Assembly: GCF_008831285.2 (NCBI RefSeq)
Contig: NC_045142.1
Coordinates: 1,183,001 to 1,247,000 of the forward strand
Source: Nymphaea colorata
Taxonomy: Eukaryota > Streptophyta > Magnoliopsida > Nymphaeales > Nymphaeaceae
Reading direction: 5' to 3'
Length of the DNA: 64,000 bases
Part shown: one piece after another, positions 47,881 to 59,736 of the stretch
Position numbering within the stretch: the first letter of the stretch is position 1
Layout of the letters: each line of letters opens with the position of its first letter
Made by a program: the position numbers and the translations under genes
The notes under the pieces: model-generated
Database searches by the model: none
What the model was told of the DNA's origin: nothing
The model's input: the letters and a program-made list of their open reading frames with translations, nothing else

Positions 47881-50800
47881 CTGGCGGTTAGTCTTAGTCA
47901 ACACGAAGCCCTTTGAAAAACTGTAAAGATGTGGTTTTTACTGCCCCTACTTCTCTCTTCTTTGCTCCTTTTTTTTTTCCTTCATTCATATATATATTTT
48001 ACACTTTGGATTTGGATTTCATTTAAACTCTGGTTGTGTTTTATTTTTTTTGGGTTATATTTCATGGGCTTTTTATTTGGAAAAAAGAGATATTTAAATA
48101 TATTGAAGGGGATATTCCGCCTCATTTTCTTCTTCATGGTGGGTGAGTGATTAGAATAAAGGGATTTCAGCAAATTAGAAGAATGTCAAGCTACGAAATG
48201 AAAGAGATCTACAATTTTTAGTGTCCACTTCTTTACATGGCCACCATTTTGAGAAGCATCAATGTAGTTACGAAATTTTATGTGATCTTTGTTGAGAATG
48301 GTTGGATAGAAGCAGATTATTCAATTCTTCATTAAAATCTAGTTTGGTCTCGGCCGTTTATTTCTTCCTCAATTTTAACAAAATTATTCGTTAGGCTTTT
48401 ACCTTTCATAAAAGTTGCATTTATGAAGGAGAACAATGATCTGTTTGAACATACTTTCTTTCTGGTTTGAAATATTTTAGAGAGAGAAAAATAAATAGAA
48501 AAGCTGTTGTATAATGCGTGAGAGGTCACAATCTAATTTAATTTCCCCTAACTTTTTTGTTGAGTCATATTCACCTTGAGAGTGCTGCCAGTGACAGTAC
48601 TTTCTTTTTGCCCTTTTCAATTTGAGTGGGCAATCATTTGTTCGTTAAGAAGGTTAGATTTCTGAACTTCTTTTTGGGTATCAAACGAGTTTCTCAAAAC
48701 CATCTTTTCTTCGAAAACCTGAGTTTCTCAGGTTGATTTCCCACCACCGGTGACGGTCACCGGTGGTGGGTATGCTTCCTTGCCGTCCGGGCGGGTGCCG
48801 GCGGGAAATGGCCGGACTAGTGTTGCCTTTGGCCGAACCACATCAATCTCACTAGCCTTTGGACGGAAAAGACCGGAAAGAAGAAGGATCAGATCCCGGC
48901 CCCTTTTTTTCCTGCTTTTGATCATTTTCCGGCCATGTAACAGCGAAAAAGTCAGCGGCGACCTCTTTTGTACCATTTTCCATCTGAAGGGTCGCCAGAA
49001 AAATGGATATCATGTATTGCATAATAATCCTTCCCACTTCTATTGTAACCTATTATCAATCCGTCAACCATGCTTCATCTTCTCCAAATCTTTCTACTTG
49101 TTCGGCCATCTCCTACGACCTTCAATCAACGGTTTCGATCTTTGAAGCCATTACTTATTGTTGGATCGAACTTTCAACTCATGCTCCACAGCCATTACTT
49201 TTTTTGCGAATTTTCGTCGAGCCTAGATTAAGTAGAAATGGTTAAATGACCAAAAGATAATCGGTTCCATTTTAGACATGTTCAGGGTTTATTTTGAAAT
49301 ACTTTCCTACATGCCGTAGGTTTGATGCCAGTTAAAATAATTGAGTTTGGGCTTGGTCCGCAAGCGGATCTTTATCCTTAATTATGAGTTTGAACATGGC
49401 AAGCAAGGTTCAATTTGCTTGTTTATCCAATGAGGAAGTGATTTCCAGTGAAAAATAATACAAGGATCCTTACCTTAGCCTTTATGTGCTTCATCATAAT
49501 GAAATTGCATAATCATTTGATCTACCTAAAGATATTGTGGGTCGCAGAAAGAGCCTTTCATCCTACCATTCAAAAAAGACCCGAAGGTTTCACCCAACTC
49601 CTCGTCCTCTTAAGGTACATATTCTAGCTTTAGTCGCTCCCGTCATACTTCAACTTGCATGTCAGTAGCCCACTTTTACAACACAAAAAACTAACGCCTT
49701 GAACATTCGAAACGGAAACTGATTGCCTACCAACCCCTGCCCAATCCGTTACGCCAAACTTAGTTTATTTCAAAGTCATAAAAAAAGACTTAACTAAATC
49801 AACCGCACTCAAGGTATCTTAAATTTAAAACACATTAATTTAGCATGAAACAAACATCTTCGCTAAAAACACATTATTTTGATGATTGAAATGACAGAAG
49901 GGTATCCAAATCCTGCTTATTTGCAAATCTAACACTTGAACAAGTTGTTTTTTTAACTTTAACCCTCCTCCTTTTAACTTTAACCCTTGATTGGTATCAT
50001 AACTCATGCCAATCGAATGTAGCTGAAAATTCTCCTGATTGTGTTCAGCTGGAAAACTTAAACAGCGGATCAAGATGGGCCTCTTTGGAAGCCACACATA
50101 TAAGTTCGTAAGGTTTTAATATAAGAAGATTTTGTTTTTAAGGCCCCACCCAGCAACCCTGATCCCGACCTCGCTTTCTGATGATAATGTCCAATCAAGG
50201 GTCAAGCTTTGCTGTTAGACTTGAACTCCTGCAAATATCCCAGTTGAGTTGCAGTTAATGGAAGTGAATTACTTTTGCAACACGTTGGACCAAATAAATA
50301 AATCCTCAAGGGATATACGAAAGGTTTCAACACATTTGATAAAAAAAAGTAATAAGCTGATTGAACTTGATCGGAGTTTGGCAAGATCTAATTAGATGTC
50401 ACAACAGAGTGCAGAGCAATTCCGCTTTTTACTTCGAAACTCAATTATTAAAATTGACAACGTTGCTCTAATTGTCTTATTCCTTTTCGAAGTCATTCGC
50501 AAGACTAACTAGGAAAAGGACAACGCTTAGGGATCAAATGTTCGTCTTAATCTTAAAAAGAGGCTTCATGTTTCTCAAATTCTTTGTATGGGCCACACTC
50601 CACAGTTTTCTTGTCCTTACAACTCCACCCAAGTTACAATCCAAGTGAATATAATCGCATGAAAAAAATTTAGCAGAAAATCTAGGCCTTTCCGAGAATT
50701 AAAAAAAAAAGTTAGCCTGACAACTGAAATTTCCTAGCAATTGAATGAACATGGAGGATCCCCTCCGTGTACGGTCGGGTGATTTTGGTAGTTAGCAGAA

Positions 50801-52548
50801 AGACTGAAAGCAGCCTTCAGTTGAAGAACGGTCCACAATAGCGCGTCCAACATGGAATAAAGGCCTGTCTTCACCTCAAGGATTATTTTCAGCACCACTC
50901 ACAGGCATTTTTACCACACTTTTACCATATCTACTCAGCAGATTTAAGTCAGTCCTTCATTTTTTGGTCTACACAATCAGTCAATCATTTGCCAAATCGG
51001 TCTGATGTTTCTACAAAACTTTCTCCCCAGAATAAGAACAGCAGTAAAAGTAAAACCCCAGGGCTAACTTCTCGGATTCACAGTTAATGCCCATGGAGTC
51101 GAACGGCAGCTGACCAGTGACCACCTGCTTTTTTCAGATTGCAGAGAAACCACTCTTTGGTTGGAGACCTAACTGACACTGGTTTAATATGCAGTACCTA
51201 TGGTCGTCAACTTTACGATGAAAAACTGTACAAACCCATTTCTTTGGAAGAGTTTGGACTTTGGAGTAACTATCAAACAAAGCACGTCTCCGCAGTATGT
51301 GCCTACGTGGTATGAATTCCTCGAATATAATTGTTCTGCTTCCTAACTCCCATCTCCATCCCACCCAATAGATGGTATGAATTTCCAAGAAATGTCGCAT
51401 GAGGAAATGGTGCATCAGAACTGCTGTCAGAACCAGAAAGCCTAGAACACGTAAAGGCACGCTTGGGGTAGTGTAGCTCAATTGTCAGGCTTCAACATTC
51501 AAAGTTCAAACATGCCGAAGGGGACAAAGGCCCACGGGATATTGGATTACTTGAAGATGGAAACAGACAGCTGCGAAAGTGCTGAAGGCCTTTTTCCAAC
51601 ACACGGACTTAAAAGACGTGCGGGAGATGCATGGTCAATTTTTGACCAAAACAAGGCAATTATGTCACAACCTAAGAAAAACTAATTGAAAAGAGCACTA
51701 AAGTTTTCCACATTAAAATTTCTCTCAACCAGCTTTTGACCAACAATCTGCAATAAATGTTCACAGTTCTTTTCACATAGCTTAGATATCATTTTACCAC
51801 AATCGATCATGTCCCTGCACGTGTGCATGTGCACACCACCAAAATGTAAAGGGAGAAGAAGCAATAGCTTATAGCATGAATCCTAGTGAGTCACATGCCA
51901 AAATGAATGAATACAACTACATGTTAATAATAACAGTCCAGCTAGTGGCTACTGAAGAAAAAACTGTAGCAAGTCTCACCATAAACCTGGTCAGCATTTA
52001 AAGGATACAATATAACAAGACAGCAACTGAAACACGGACCTTGGCTCACACACTCAAACGAGGACCTTGACCAATCAGCCAAAACATGACACCAAAGAAG
52101 AAAATAAGGCAGAAACTCAAACGAGAACCTTCACTGGTCACCCAAAATTACAGATTAATGCAGGCACACGTGAAAAAATTGTCAAACTGCAAATGATCAT
52201 TCATTCAGCTAATGGAAGATATACAATATAAGTAAGGATATTAGCTAAACATGTAACATGAGCATCAAAGAATTTGTATGTCCTCAAAAGGAAACTGCAC
52301 ACCAACGGTTCACCGATACTAGTGTTAACTCACAAGATCACATTAAAGGACATAGATCATGGGATAAATTTCATTGGCATCAATTGCTTATCCTGAAGAT
52401 TTAATAAATTTCAGGAAACAAATAATGAACATATCATGGTCAAAACTTAACTAAACAATAAAGATACAGTTACAGAAAGATAGGCAGTGTCCTTGGATGT
52501 TACCTATCCCTTTGGAAGGTCACATGACTCATTGACTAGTCTACAGCA
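47881..52548. other. Spacer between U-box and MPP6 genes
   Basis: The U-box 3' UTR and the MPP6 3' UTR lie at the two ends. A perfect 31-bp palindrome occurs at 48740-48770, in a GC-richer patch (48720-48960). The open frames there and at 51134-51481 show no recognised domain. Confidence 0.55.
48740..48770. repeat. Perfect 31-bp palindrome (15-bp arms, 1-base centre)
   Basis: The left arm CCCACCACCGGTGAC (48740-48754) is followed by a single G and then the exact reverse complement GTCACCGGTGGTGGG (48756-48770). No terminator-like T run follows and no gene was found next to it. Confidence 0.95.
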
Positions 52549-55230
52549 TTAACTCCTTTGCTTATTTTGACCAGTTGGTGGCCTTAGAACTTTCCAATCA
52601 AATCGGCCTTGACTCTGCTGCTTGGAAGTGCCTGCCTTGTTATTTGATGGTTTACTGTGACCCGCACTTCTTGTAAACTGAGATTCATTGACCATGTCCA
52701 TCTCTACTTTTGGTTTCTTTGTTTTATGCTCATCATCGGATTCACTGTCAGTTCTTGCAATATTGGGATCTGACTCAGATTCAGGAGCTCCATTTCCTCT
52801 GGTACAAGACAAAAAGGAGTTTAATATAAGATGACAGCAAAAATATTTTCACTCAAGGAAAAACATCTGTTTATCATAAGAGGTTGTTCATGCATTCATC
52901 TGGTTCCCAGATACTATTTTATACTGCATATTCCTGCCAAACAACCAAATGACCTCCTATATGCAATAGAAGAAACTGATGATGCTTGGAAACAGTCAAC
53001 AAATGCAAACTTAGGCATAGAGTTTTTAACATGCCCAACAAGGCAGGACCGCACCAGGCCAGTTTGTTAACTGCACCAGCAAACAAGAAACAACCATTTG
53101 TTAAAACCAGACTGTACATGATGTGATCCACATTATCATTTCCTTCCATTCTTTTCAAGGTAGCAAATCAACTAGGACTTCATTACAGAACTAGCTGACA
53201 GAAACAACTTGCCATTTTTTATGTCATGCAAAATGCTTTAGAAATACTGGTTTAAGAAAAACCTCTAAATTAACCAAAGAAAGAGGGTTCATTTCACCCA
53301 AACACAGTCCTGCTAGATGATCTTACTCAGGTAGAAAAGTAAAAAATAAACCAAAAATCAGGAAATGGGGGGGTGTCCAGCATAGGACTGCAGAACCTTA
53401 ATTGCTAATAACTTCACTTCTTTCCAAGAAGGAAAATGAACGACTTAGTCTTCAAAAGAGGGCAGGGAAGGACTGGAGGACAAGTGCAAGTGAAAAACCA
53501 ACCTGTCTGTTGAGAGCTCAGCAAGAAAGGGAGGACAAAGGAAAAATGAAACACCTACTGTCTGTTTGGAGTTCAGCAAGTGATATGCAGGATTAATTCA
53601 AATGAAACACCTACCTGTCCGTTGAGAGCTCAGCTTTGCTTGCATCATGATGTTGTGATTGACTACGTCCTTCTGCTTCCTCGTTCAGTTTCTAAGAAGA
53701 GAAAGGTGAAGGATTCAGGTTTTCAGGAAGCATTGTGGAAAGGATGCCACCATACAAGGACAATCCAAGATTTTACACTTCAGATTTGCTGGAAATGCTT
53801 GTCATCGTACTCACATCTACAAAAGGATTAAAGCTTTGAAATGACATTCGACCTTTTAGTGCACCTGGATGAGGATCCCCCTCCATTATGACGATGCTGC
53901 AAGGACAAATTTCAAGTTTCACCCCTTGAATGCATCATTATACACGAGCTACGGTGACAATTACTTATTCACAAATACACAACCAATATAAATACATTCA
54001 TCATTCAAGCAGGAAGAATTTGTAAAAGGAAAAAAACATGATGTGGGATGTTGAAGATCAAAGCCAAACACCATAAGCAAGATAGATATGGAGAACTAAC
54101 AGAACAAATATTCAAACACTATTTTAATGTGACTTGTGAAAAGATAAATCGGGTTTAATATAACCAATGAAAAGCTAAAAGAATATTTTACAAATGTCCC
54201 ACTATCACCAGCACAAGTATGATAACTATAATCGAAGGAAAAAAAATACTAGGATACCTTTAGGACATGTTTGGATGGGGGGAATGGAAAGGAAAGGATA
54301 GACAAAACTGTATTTGGATGTCTAACTAAAGAGGAAGGAAAGGAAATGATCAACACTTTTGTGTTTGGATAGGACAGAAAGAAATGAGATGAAGGGAAAG
54401 GGAAGGACAAAGAAGTGTCTCCAGTCCCCTCCATACATGGAAGGACTGGGAAGATAAGAAATATATGTTCTGAAAAATGACAAGTTTGCCCTCATCAGAT
54501 TTACGTTAATATAGTGTTATCAGAAATATCAGAAACATATATATAACCTACCTCTCTCTCCCTCTTTCTCACATACAACATGCACAGAATGATGGGGGTG
54601 GTCAGAACAACTCCACAGAAGAGTCAATAATGTCTGTTGAATGGGTGTATAGCACACACAGCCACACATTTTGAGGCAACTTCTCATGAAAGAGCCTACT
54701 TTGCCAAAATTGGAAATCAGACACAGGCTGCTGAAGACCAGATAATATACTCAAAGAGGCATAAGATCAGGGCTAGACAGCTGACCAACTCACAGGCTGA
54801 CCACTTGAGTAGTCTGTCTGAGAAACTAGTGGCCAGTTTGACAACAAAAGTCAGTTGACAACCAACCAGTCAGACTAATTTGGAATTTAACTACTAAGGA
54901 AAGAACCCTCCTCAAGAGAGGACGTTTTACCATAGGACTCCATTTCAAAAATAAAATAAGATTTTGCTATTCAATGAATGCAACAGGCTGAAATGAAAGC
55001 TCATAATTTTTTTTTTTAAATAAACATATTAACCTGATGTCTGAGAATGAGCCAAAAGGAACTAAGAACCAACTCAAAGATACCAACCAACTCCATTTTC
55101 AAACACTGCTCTATGTAATGTTCTTTTAGCAAACAAAATATGCTTCAAGTTTTAACAGATCCAAAGTTAAGACTGGTGTAAATAGGGATGAGGCCACATC
55201 CAAAACTGACTACTCCATCTCTTATATACA

Positions 55231-55325
<95 letters not shown>

Positions 55326-55831
55326 TGATTGGTAAAAGCCAGACCAATAGGTCAGGGACAAAAACCAGACTTTTTTTTTTAAATATAACCTTGTCAATCT
55401 GATCTTAAAGATAGATTGACGCAAAATATATATTAAGTTGATCATTTGTTGGCTTTTAATAGTGGTTTTATGATAAGCAAAAATGAATGGCTCTCATAGC
55501 ACCAACATTTTGGTCAGAGAAAAACCAAAATATAACCTTGTCAATCTGATCTTAAAGATAGATTGACGCAAAATATATATTAAGTTGATCATTTGTTGGC
55601 TTTTAATAGTGGTTTTATGATAAGCAAAAATGAATGGCTCTCATAGCACCAACATTTTGGTCAGAGAAAAACCAATATTTTTCATAAAAACAACTTGATT
55701 GAAAGCATGTTTTATATCAAAATAGCTTTTATAAATATATTAGGATGTTTGTATTTTATTTAACTATTTTTTTGCAAAAAATTAAAGGGTCTGGTTTTAT
55801 CCCTGACCTAAGTGTCTGGTTTTTACCAATT

Positions 55832-55863
<32 letters not shown>

Positions 55864-57878
55864 CATAAAGAGAGAGAGCGAGAGTAATCCATGTGAAGCA
55901 GACTCATATATTGTATCTTTTTGCGAATTTTGTTTAGTAATGTATATTTTATGAAAATGAATAATGAATATATGTGTTTGTTTGCTTTTGCTCTCTATAT
56001 ATTCATATCTATACCAGCCATGTTCCCACACTCTTTTTTACTCATACAAGTGTCTACACCCGCACACGCATCCACACCCATACACAAACCCATAAGATAT
56101 AGGTGTGAATGCAAGAAATATGATATCTGGATGGTAAAATATTTCATTTAAATTTTCTTACAAATTTAAACTGCATAGGTAGATTCTACATGCCCAGAAA
56201 CATAAAACTGTTTTTTTTGTGTATGTTACAATTTATAAGCTCAAAATTGCAAGTAATTGATTTTTTGAACCCTTACAGAATCTGAAATTGCAAAAAAGAA
56301 GATGGGTTCTTTTTTTTCACCGTATTAGATTTGTTAAAAGGTACAATGAGGTGCTGAACAGCCCATCCAAATGTCAAATCTCTAATGGCACAATCTAAAT
56401 TTATCAGACACCAAAAAATTAAGTAGTGTTCCTGTAGTTTTGGTGTATCCTCTTGTCCTTTAAGCTAAAAAATAATGATTTCAGTTTACTTAATGACATT
56501 AATGGATTTAACACAGTTTTCTTATTAAAATCATGCTTCAGATTATGTCCTTGTAAAATAACCCATGATTTTTTTAACCCATGAAGCTCTGATCCATTAT
56601 GAGCCATTGATTTTTGGTGTCTTTAATCTTCCTTATCATACGCCAATGATTTGTTTCAAAACTTAATCTTAGTTTGTTAGATAAACCATGCAGATCACAT
56701 GCATCAAATTGTGTTAACCATCCAATCATATGCCTGTGCATAAGGCTGGATTGTAACTTCTACCAATCCTAAGCATTTAACGAAGAGAGATGGAGAGAGA
56801 GATAGAGATAGACCCAGTTGTCATGGCCTCAACTTTGGTAGAAGTTGGGATCTAGTTTCCCGTTAAAAAATAAATCTGTAGTTGATTTTTCTCTAACTTC
56901 CGAAACTAGCACTACATGACATCCTGCAAGATTAGTACGGTATCAAGTGCGCAAGAGAAAGTATCTAAAAACAATCGAATACATATGAATTATGTAAATT
57001 TAGGATCCAGAGAACAGCCGAATCATTCTATGCCATTAAAACACATCGCTTGTCCTTTCTTTCTCCTTTTTCCAAAATCTCCTCCTTTTCTGTTACAGTA
57101 AAATGCGAACTGGTTTTTAGCATTTTCTGACCTATGACGCGCTTTCCACCATTTTTTTTTCATGAGCGCTTTTGTGGTTCCCTTCTCACTCATTGAATGT
57201 AACCTGATTATAATCCCATTTCACTTAAAATTTTCTCGGCCACTGCTGCAAGGAGGAAGATTTTGCTAGAACTTGACTCCAGTTTATTGCCACACCAACT
57301 GATAACAACCAAGTGCAGAAACATATACAAAAGGATAAACAACAAAATATGATCTCCATATGGGACCGACCAACCGTGACTCCGATCATAAACTAAGAAC
57401 TCCACGACCTCCAAATCGTTTAGCCGTTTGTCGCAAATCCTACAGTTTCACGAGTCCGAATAGCAACACCATTCCCTCCAACAACCAATTGCACATTCAA
57501 ATGAATGACCAAAGCGCACGTGAATGTAAATTGACCGCGGGAAATAACAGTACCACTTTCGGTTTTGGGTAGTCGAATGTATCGGTTTTTCCTCGTCTTT
57601 CTTCGCTGCCTCCTCCTTCCGGGTCGCCCTTTGCATGAACTAACATTCAATTCAAAACAGCCACAAGATTGTCAAAAAGACGGCGTCGATATCTTTCTCT
57701 TAATATCAAAGTGACTAACCAAGAGGGGTTTAGGAACGGCCAGATAACATCACACCGAACTCCCTTAACAGAATCAGGCCTTTCGTTTAACTGGAGAAAC
57801 AAACTAAAGATTGGTATTGAATGCTCAGAAGCCTACCTTTAAGTTCCTCAACGTGCTTGAGAGCTCCCGCTTTGCCAT
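52549..57878 (-). CDS. MPP6: M-phase phosphoprotein 6 (MPP6)-like RNA-exosome cofactor
   Basis: MPP6 is a small nuclear RNA-binding cofactor of the exosome, needed for pre-rRNA (5.8S) maturation. Five exons on the minus strand join in phase: 57878-57837, 57639-57554, 53896-53815, 53691-53615 and 52798-52549 (stop TAA), giving 178 residues. The N-terminus MAKRELSSTLRNLKFMQRAT is the plant MPP6 signature. Exons 2 and 3 join through a split Cys codon to give RKCIVIMEGDPHPGALKGRM and then MSFQSFNPFVD, which matches the conserved GRMSF..FNP core (residues 58-67). The middle is acidic and Ser-rich, followed by a Lys stretch (KTKKPKVEMD). The end motif FDWKVLRP (about 162-169) is conserved in plants. 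Intron 2 is 3.66 kb and carries microsatellites and a MITE-like element. A telo-box lies just upstream of the ATG, as in many ribosome-biogenesis genes. Confidence 0.92.
53497..53640 (-). repeat. Three diverged copies of MPP6 exon-4 end plus donor
   Basis: On the minus strand the true exon end (GAGCTCTCAACGGACAG followed by GTAGGTGTTTCATTT, about 53640-53600) recurs at about 53580-53545 and at about 53525-53495. The middle copy reads ACAG then TAGGTG, so its donor GT is lost. The last copy reads CAACAGACAG then GTTGGT, still donor-like. Confidence 0.7.
55233..55325. repeat. Compound (TA)n(GA)n microsatellite
   Basis: About 35 TA units pass into about 11 GA units. The GA part is the outer end of the MITE-like element described next. 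Confidence 0.95.
55300..55863. mobile_element. MITE-like element with about 60-bp terminal inverted repeats in MPP6 intron 2
   Basis: The left end (TA)n(GA)n-GTGATTGGTAAAAGCCAGAC ... TAGGTCAGGGACAAAAACCAGAC is the inverted match of the right end, GGTCTGGTTTTATCCCTGAC ... GTGTCTGGTTTTTACCAATT followed by (CT)n(TA)n. The repeats include the GA/CT and TA tracts, so the element either inserted in a TA microsatellite or carries it. The interior has no coding potential and contains a perfect 147-bp tandem duplication. The superfamily is not identified. Confidence 0.65.
55381..55674. repeat. Apparently perfect 147-bp tandem duplication inside the MITE-like element
   Basis: Units 55381-55527 and 55528-55674 both begin AAATATAACCTTGTCAATCT and end GGTCAGAGAAAAACCA. 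I saw no difference between them, which implies a very recent event or an assembly artefact. Confidence 0.88.
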
Positions 57879-57954
57879 GTTGTAGCAGCTCTGCTCTGCT
57901 CCCTCCCCCTCTCCCTCTCTCTCCTCTCTCTCTGTAAGGAGGGTTTCTACTTTC

Positions 57955-57962
57955 TAGGGTTT
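57955..57962 (-). promoter_or_regulatory. Telo-box (AAACCCTA) upstream of MPP6
   Basis: The + strand TAGGGTTT at 57955-57962 reads AAACCCTA on the gene's strand, about 77 bases before the ATG, next to a GA/CT-rich leader (57899-57933). Telo-boxes near starts are typical of plant ribosome-biogenesis and translation genes, which fits an rRNA-processing cofactor. Confidence 0.6.
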
Positions 57963-59736
57963 TATATGTCCCTCTTTACAGCGAAAACAAACGGCGGCTT
58001 GGTTTTTAGCAAATGTGTCCGTGCCCGTTGTTGAGATTCTAGATTCATATCATATTGTTTTCAATTCAAAGGTAAATGGGGAAAGAGAGAGGCATGTGCC
58101 TATCAGTTTAACAATTAACATTCTTTTGGTATTTTCTAAATGATATTATGTCCATTCATTTTGCAAGTGTTTTAATGTATAATTAACGTTTTAAAATTAT
58201 TAAAAAATAACATACATGCATTCATAATAAACCTGAGAGAGAGAGGAAGACCAGTTTACTTGGTTTCTTCTCAATTTATTTTTTTTCATTTAAAAAAATA
58301 TATAATTATGTTGGTGTGTTTTCATGTTTAGTGCTATAAAAATAAACATAAAGTCTTATCCTTTTAACGTACAAGATGAGCTGTATAAGCCTAGGAAAAC
58401 ACTGCTGACTGTTGATTATTAAACTTTTATAATGTTTTAGTTACACGCTTAAAAAAATGTAATTTTTTTTATAGCTACGTAATTATTTTCTTATAAAGAT
58501 CACTTATATACGGTTTATTTTAAATAAAAATAAGCAAAAAGTGTAAAAAATGGTTGTATAGGTGGCTTCTTAATTTATAAGTGGCGACTGATTCTACTCA
58601 TTTCCCAGTTCTGTGTTCGACTTTCTCATGAGATTTTAATTTTCTTCCACGAGGTTGCATTTGATTACCCAAGCCGGAGATCCACTGTGTTCTTCTCAGG
58701 TCCAAGATCCGACCTCAAATCCACGTATTTTACCATAATTACAACGTAGTATAGATTTTGAGATATACGTTGAAATTTATGGTATGTTAAAACTGTGGAT
58801 TTCAATTATGCTGATCTCGGATCCCCTTGGGCCTGATATCCATATGAAATCAAATATAAGATTTTGCATTTTTTTTATTTTTATTTGTTGTTTTTTATAC
58901 ATATTCTGTACATTATCTTATTAGTTTACCGTTTATTGCATTTCCTCTAATTTTTTTAATAAATTTTACATTTAAAAAATGTTTGTCTTATTTTTCTCAA
59001 TCTTTTACCTATTTTTTATTGATATCATTTCAATTTTTATAGGCCTTATCCATCTGAATTGCAAACAATGGACTATGTTTAGTTGACAGGTATCCCGCTC
59101 TCTACATGCATCTTTCAAACAGTGTTAGATCCGAAATAATCAAACATGCAGTGATTAAGAAAAATCATCTTCTCAATGCAAACGGTTAAATATAATTATC
59201 AACATATCCAAATGGATCGAATTCTGTCCAAACATAACTATTACGATATTCAAAGGGATCCAATTCGACCGAAATGTAACTACCAACATGTTCAGCTAAT
59301 TAAACACAATCAAGGTTCGAATACAAATCCCATTGGCTGAACCCGAACCGAGTCTGGGCTCTGGATCGGAACACGTTGTAAACTGGATATATCTTAAATT
59401 AGATCCAGATTCGCTTTTATCGTGATACAATTCGATTATTGATATCAGGACGAAGGTAAGGTGGCAAATGGACCGGATCTGGCACAAGGGTTTGAGCTTT
59501 TATTACTTTTCTTTTCCTAGGTTATATTCGATACGAATTCCAATTCGACAACAGATGTGTTCGAGTCCGTGACCCGACCCGTTTACGGCCCAGCGCCCCT
59601 GCGTCCAGAGGTCTGGCCCCTTTAGGTGGCTCTTCGTGTCTGATGCATCGTGTCCCTGTGACATAAGACGCTGAAAAACTCAGGCCTCTGGGCTGAAGTC
59701 ACGGTACGCGCTCTCACTCGAAGGAAAGAGGGGGAA
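57963..59736. other. Head-to-head spacer between MPP6 and carrier genes
   Basis: AT-rich with no gene seen. It should hold the MPP6 promoter on the left and the carrier promoter on the right. No TATA box or other element could be assigned with confidence, apart from the telo-box. Confidence 0.45.

Noticed and set aside
48750-49145. 131-codon frame (+) starting inside the 31-bp palindrome
   Set aside because: A competing frame exists on the other strand, its start is formed by the palindrome itself, and there is no similarity to a known family.
51134-51481. 115-codon frame (-) with a hydrophobic start
   Set aside because: No recognised domain, no splice partners and no family similarity that I can name. 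It could be chance in a long spacer.
51470-51530. tRNA-like words (TGTAGCTCAATTG ... AGTTCAAAC)
   Set aside because: No acceptor-stem or anticodon-stem pairing could be formed around them.
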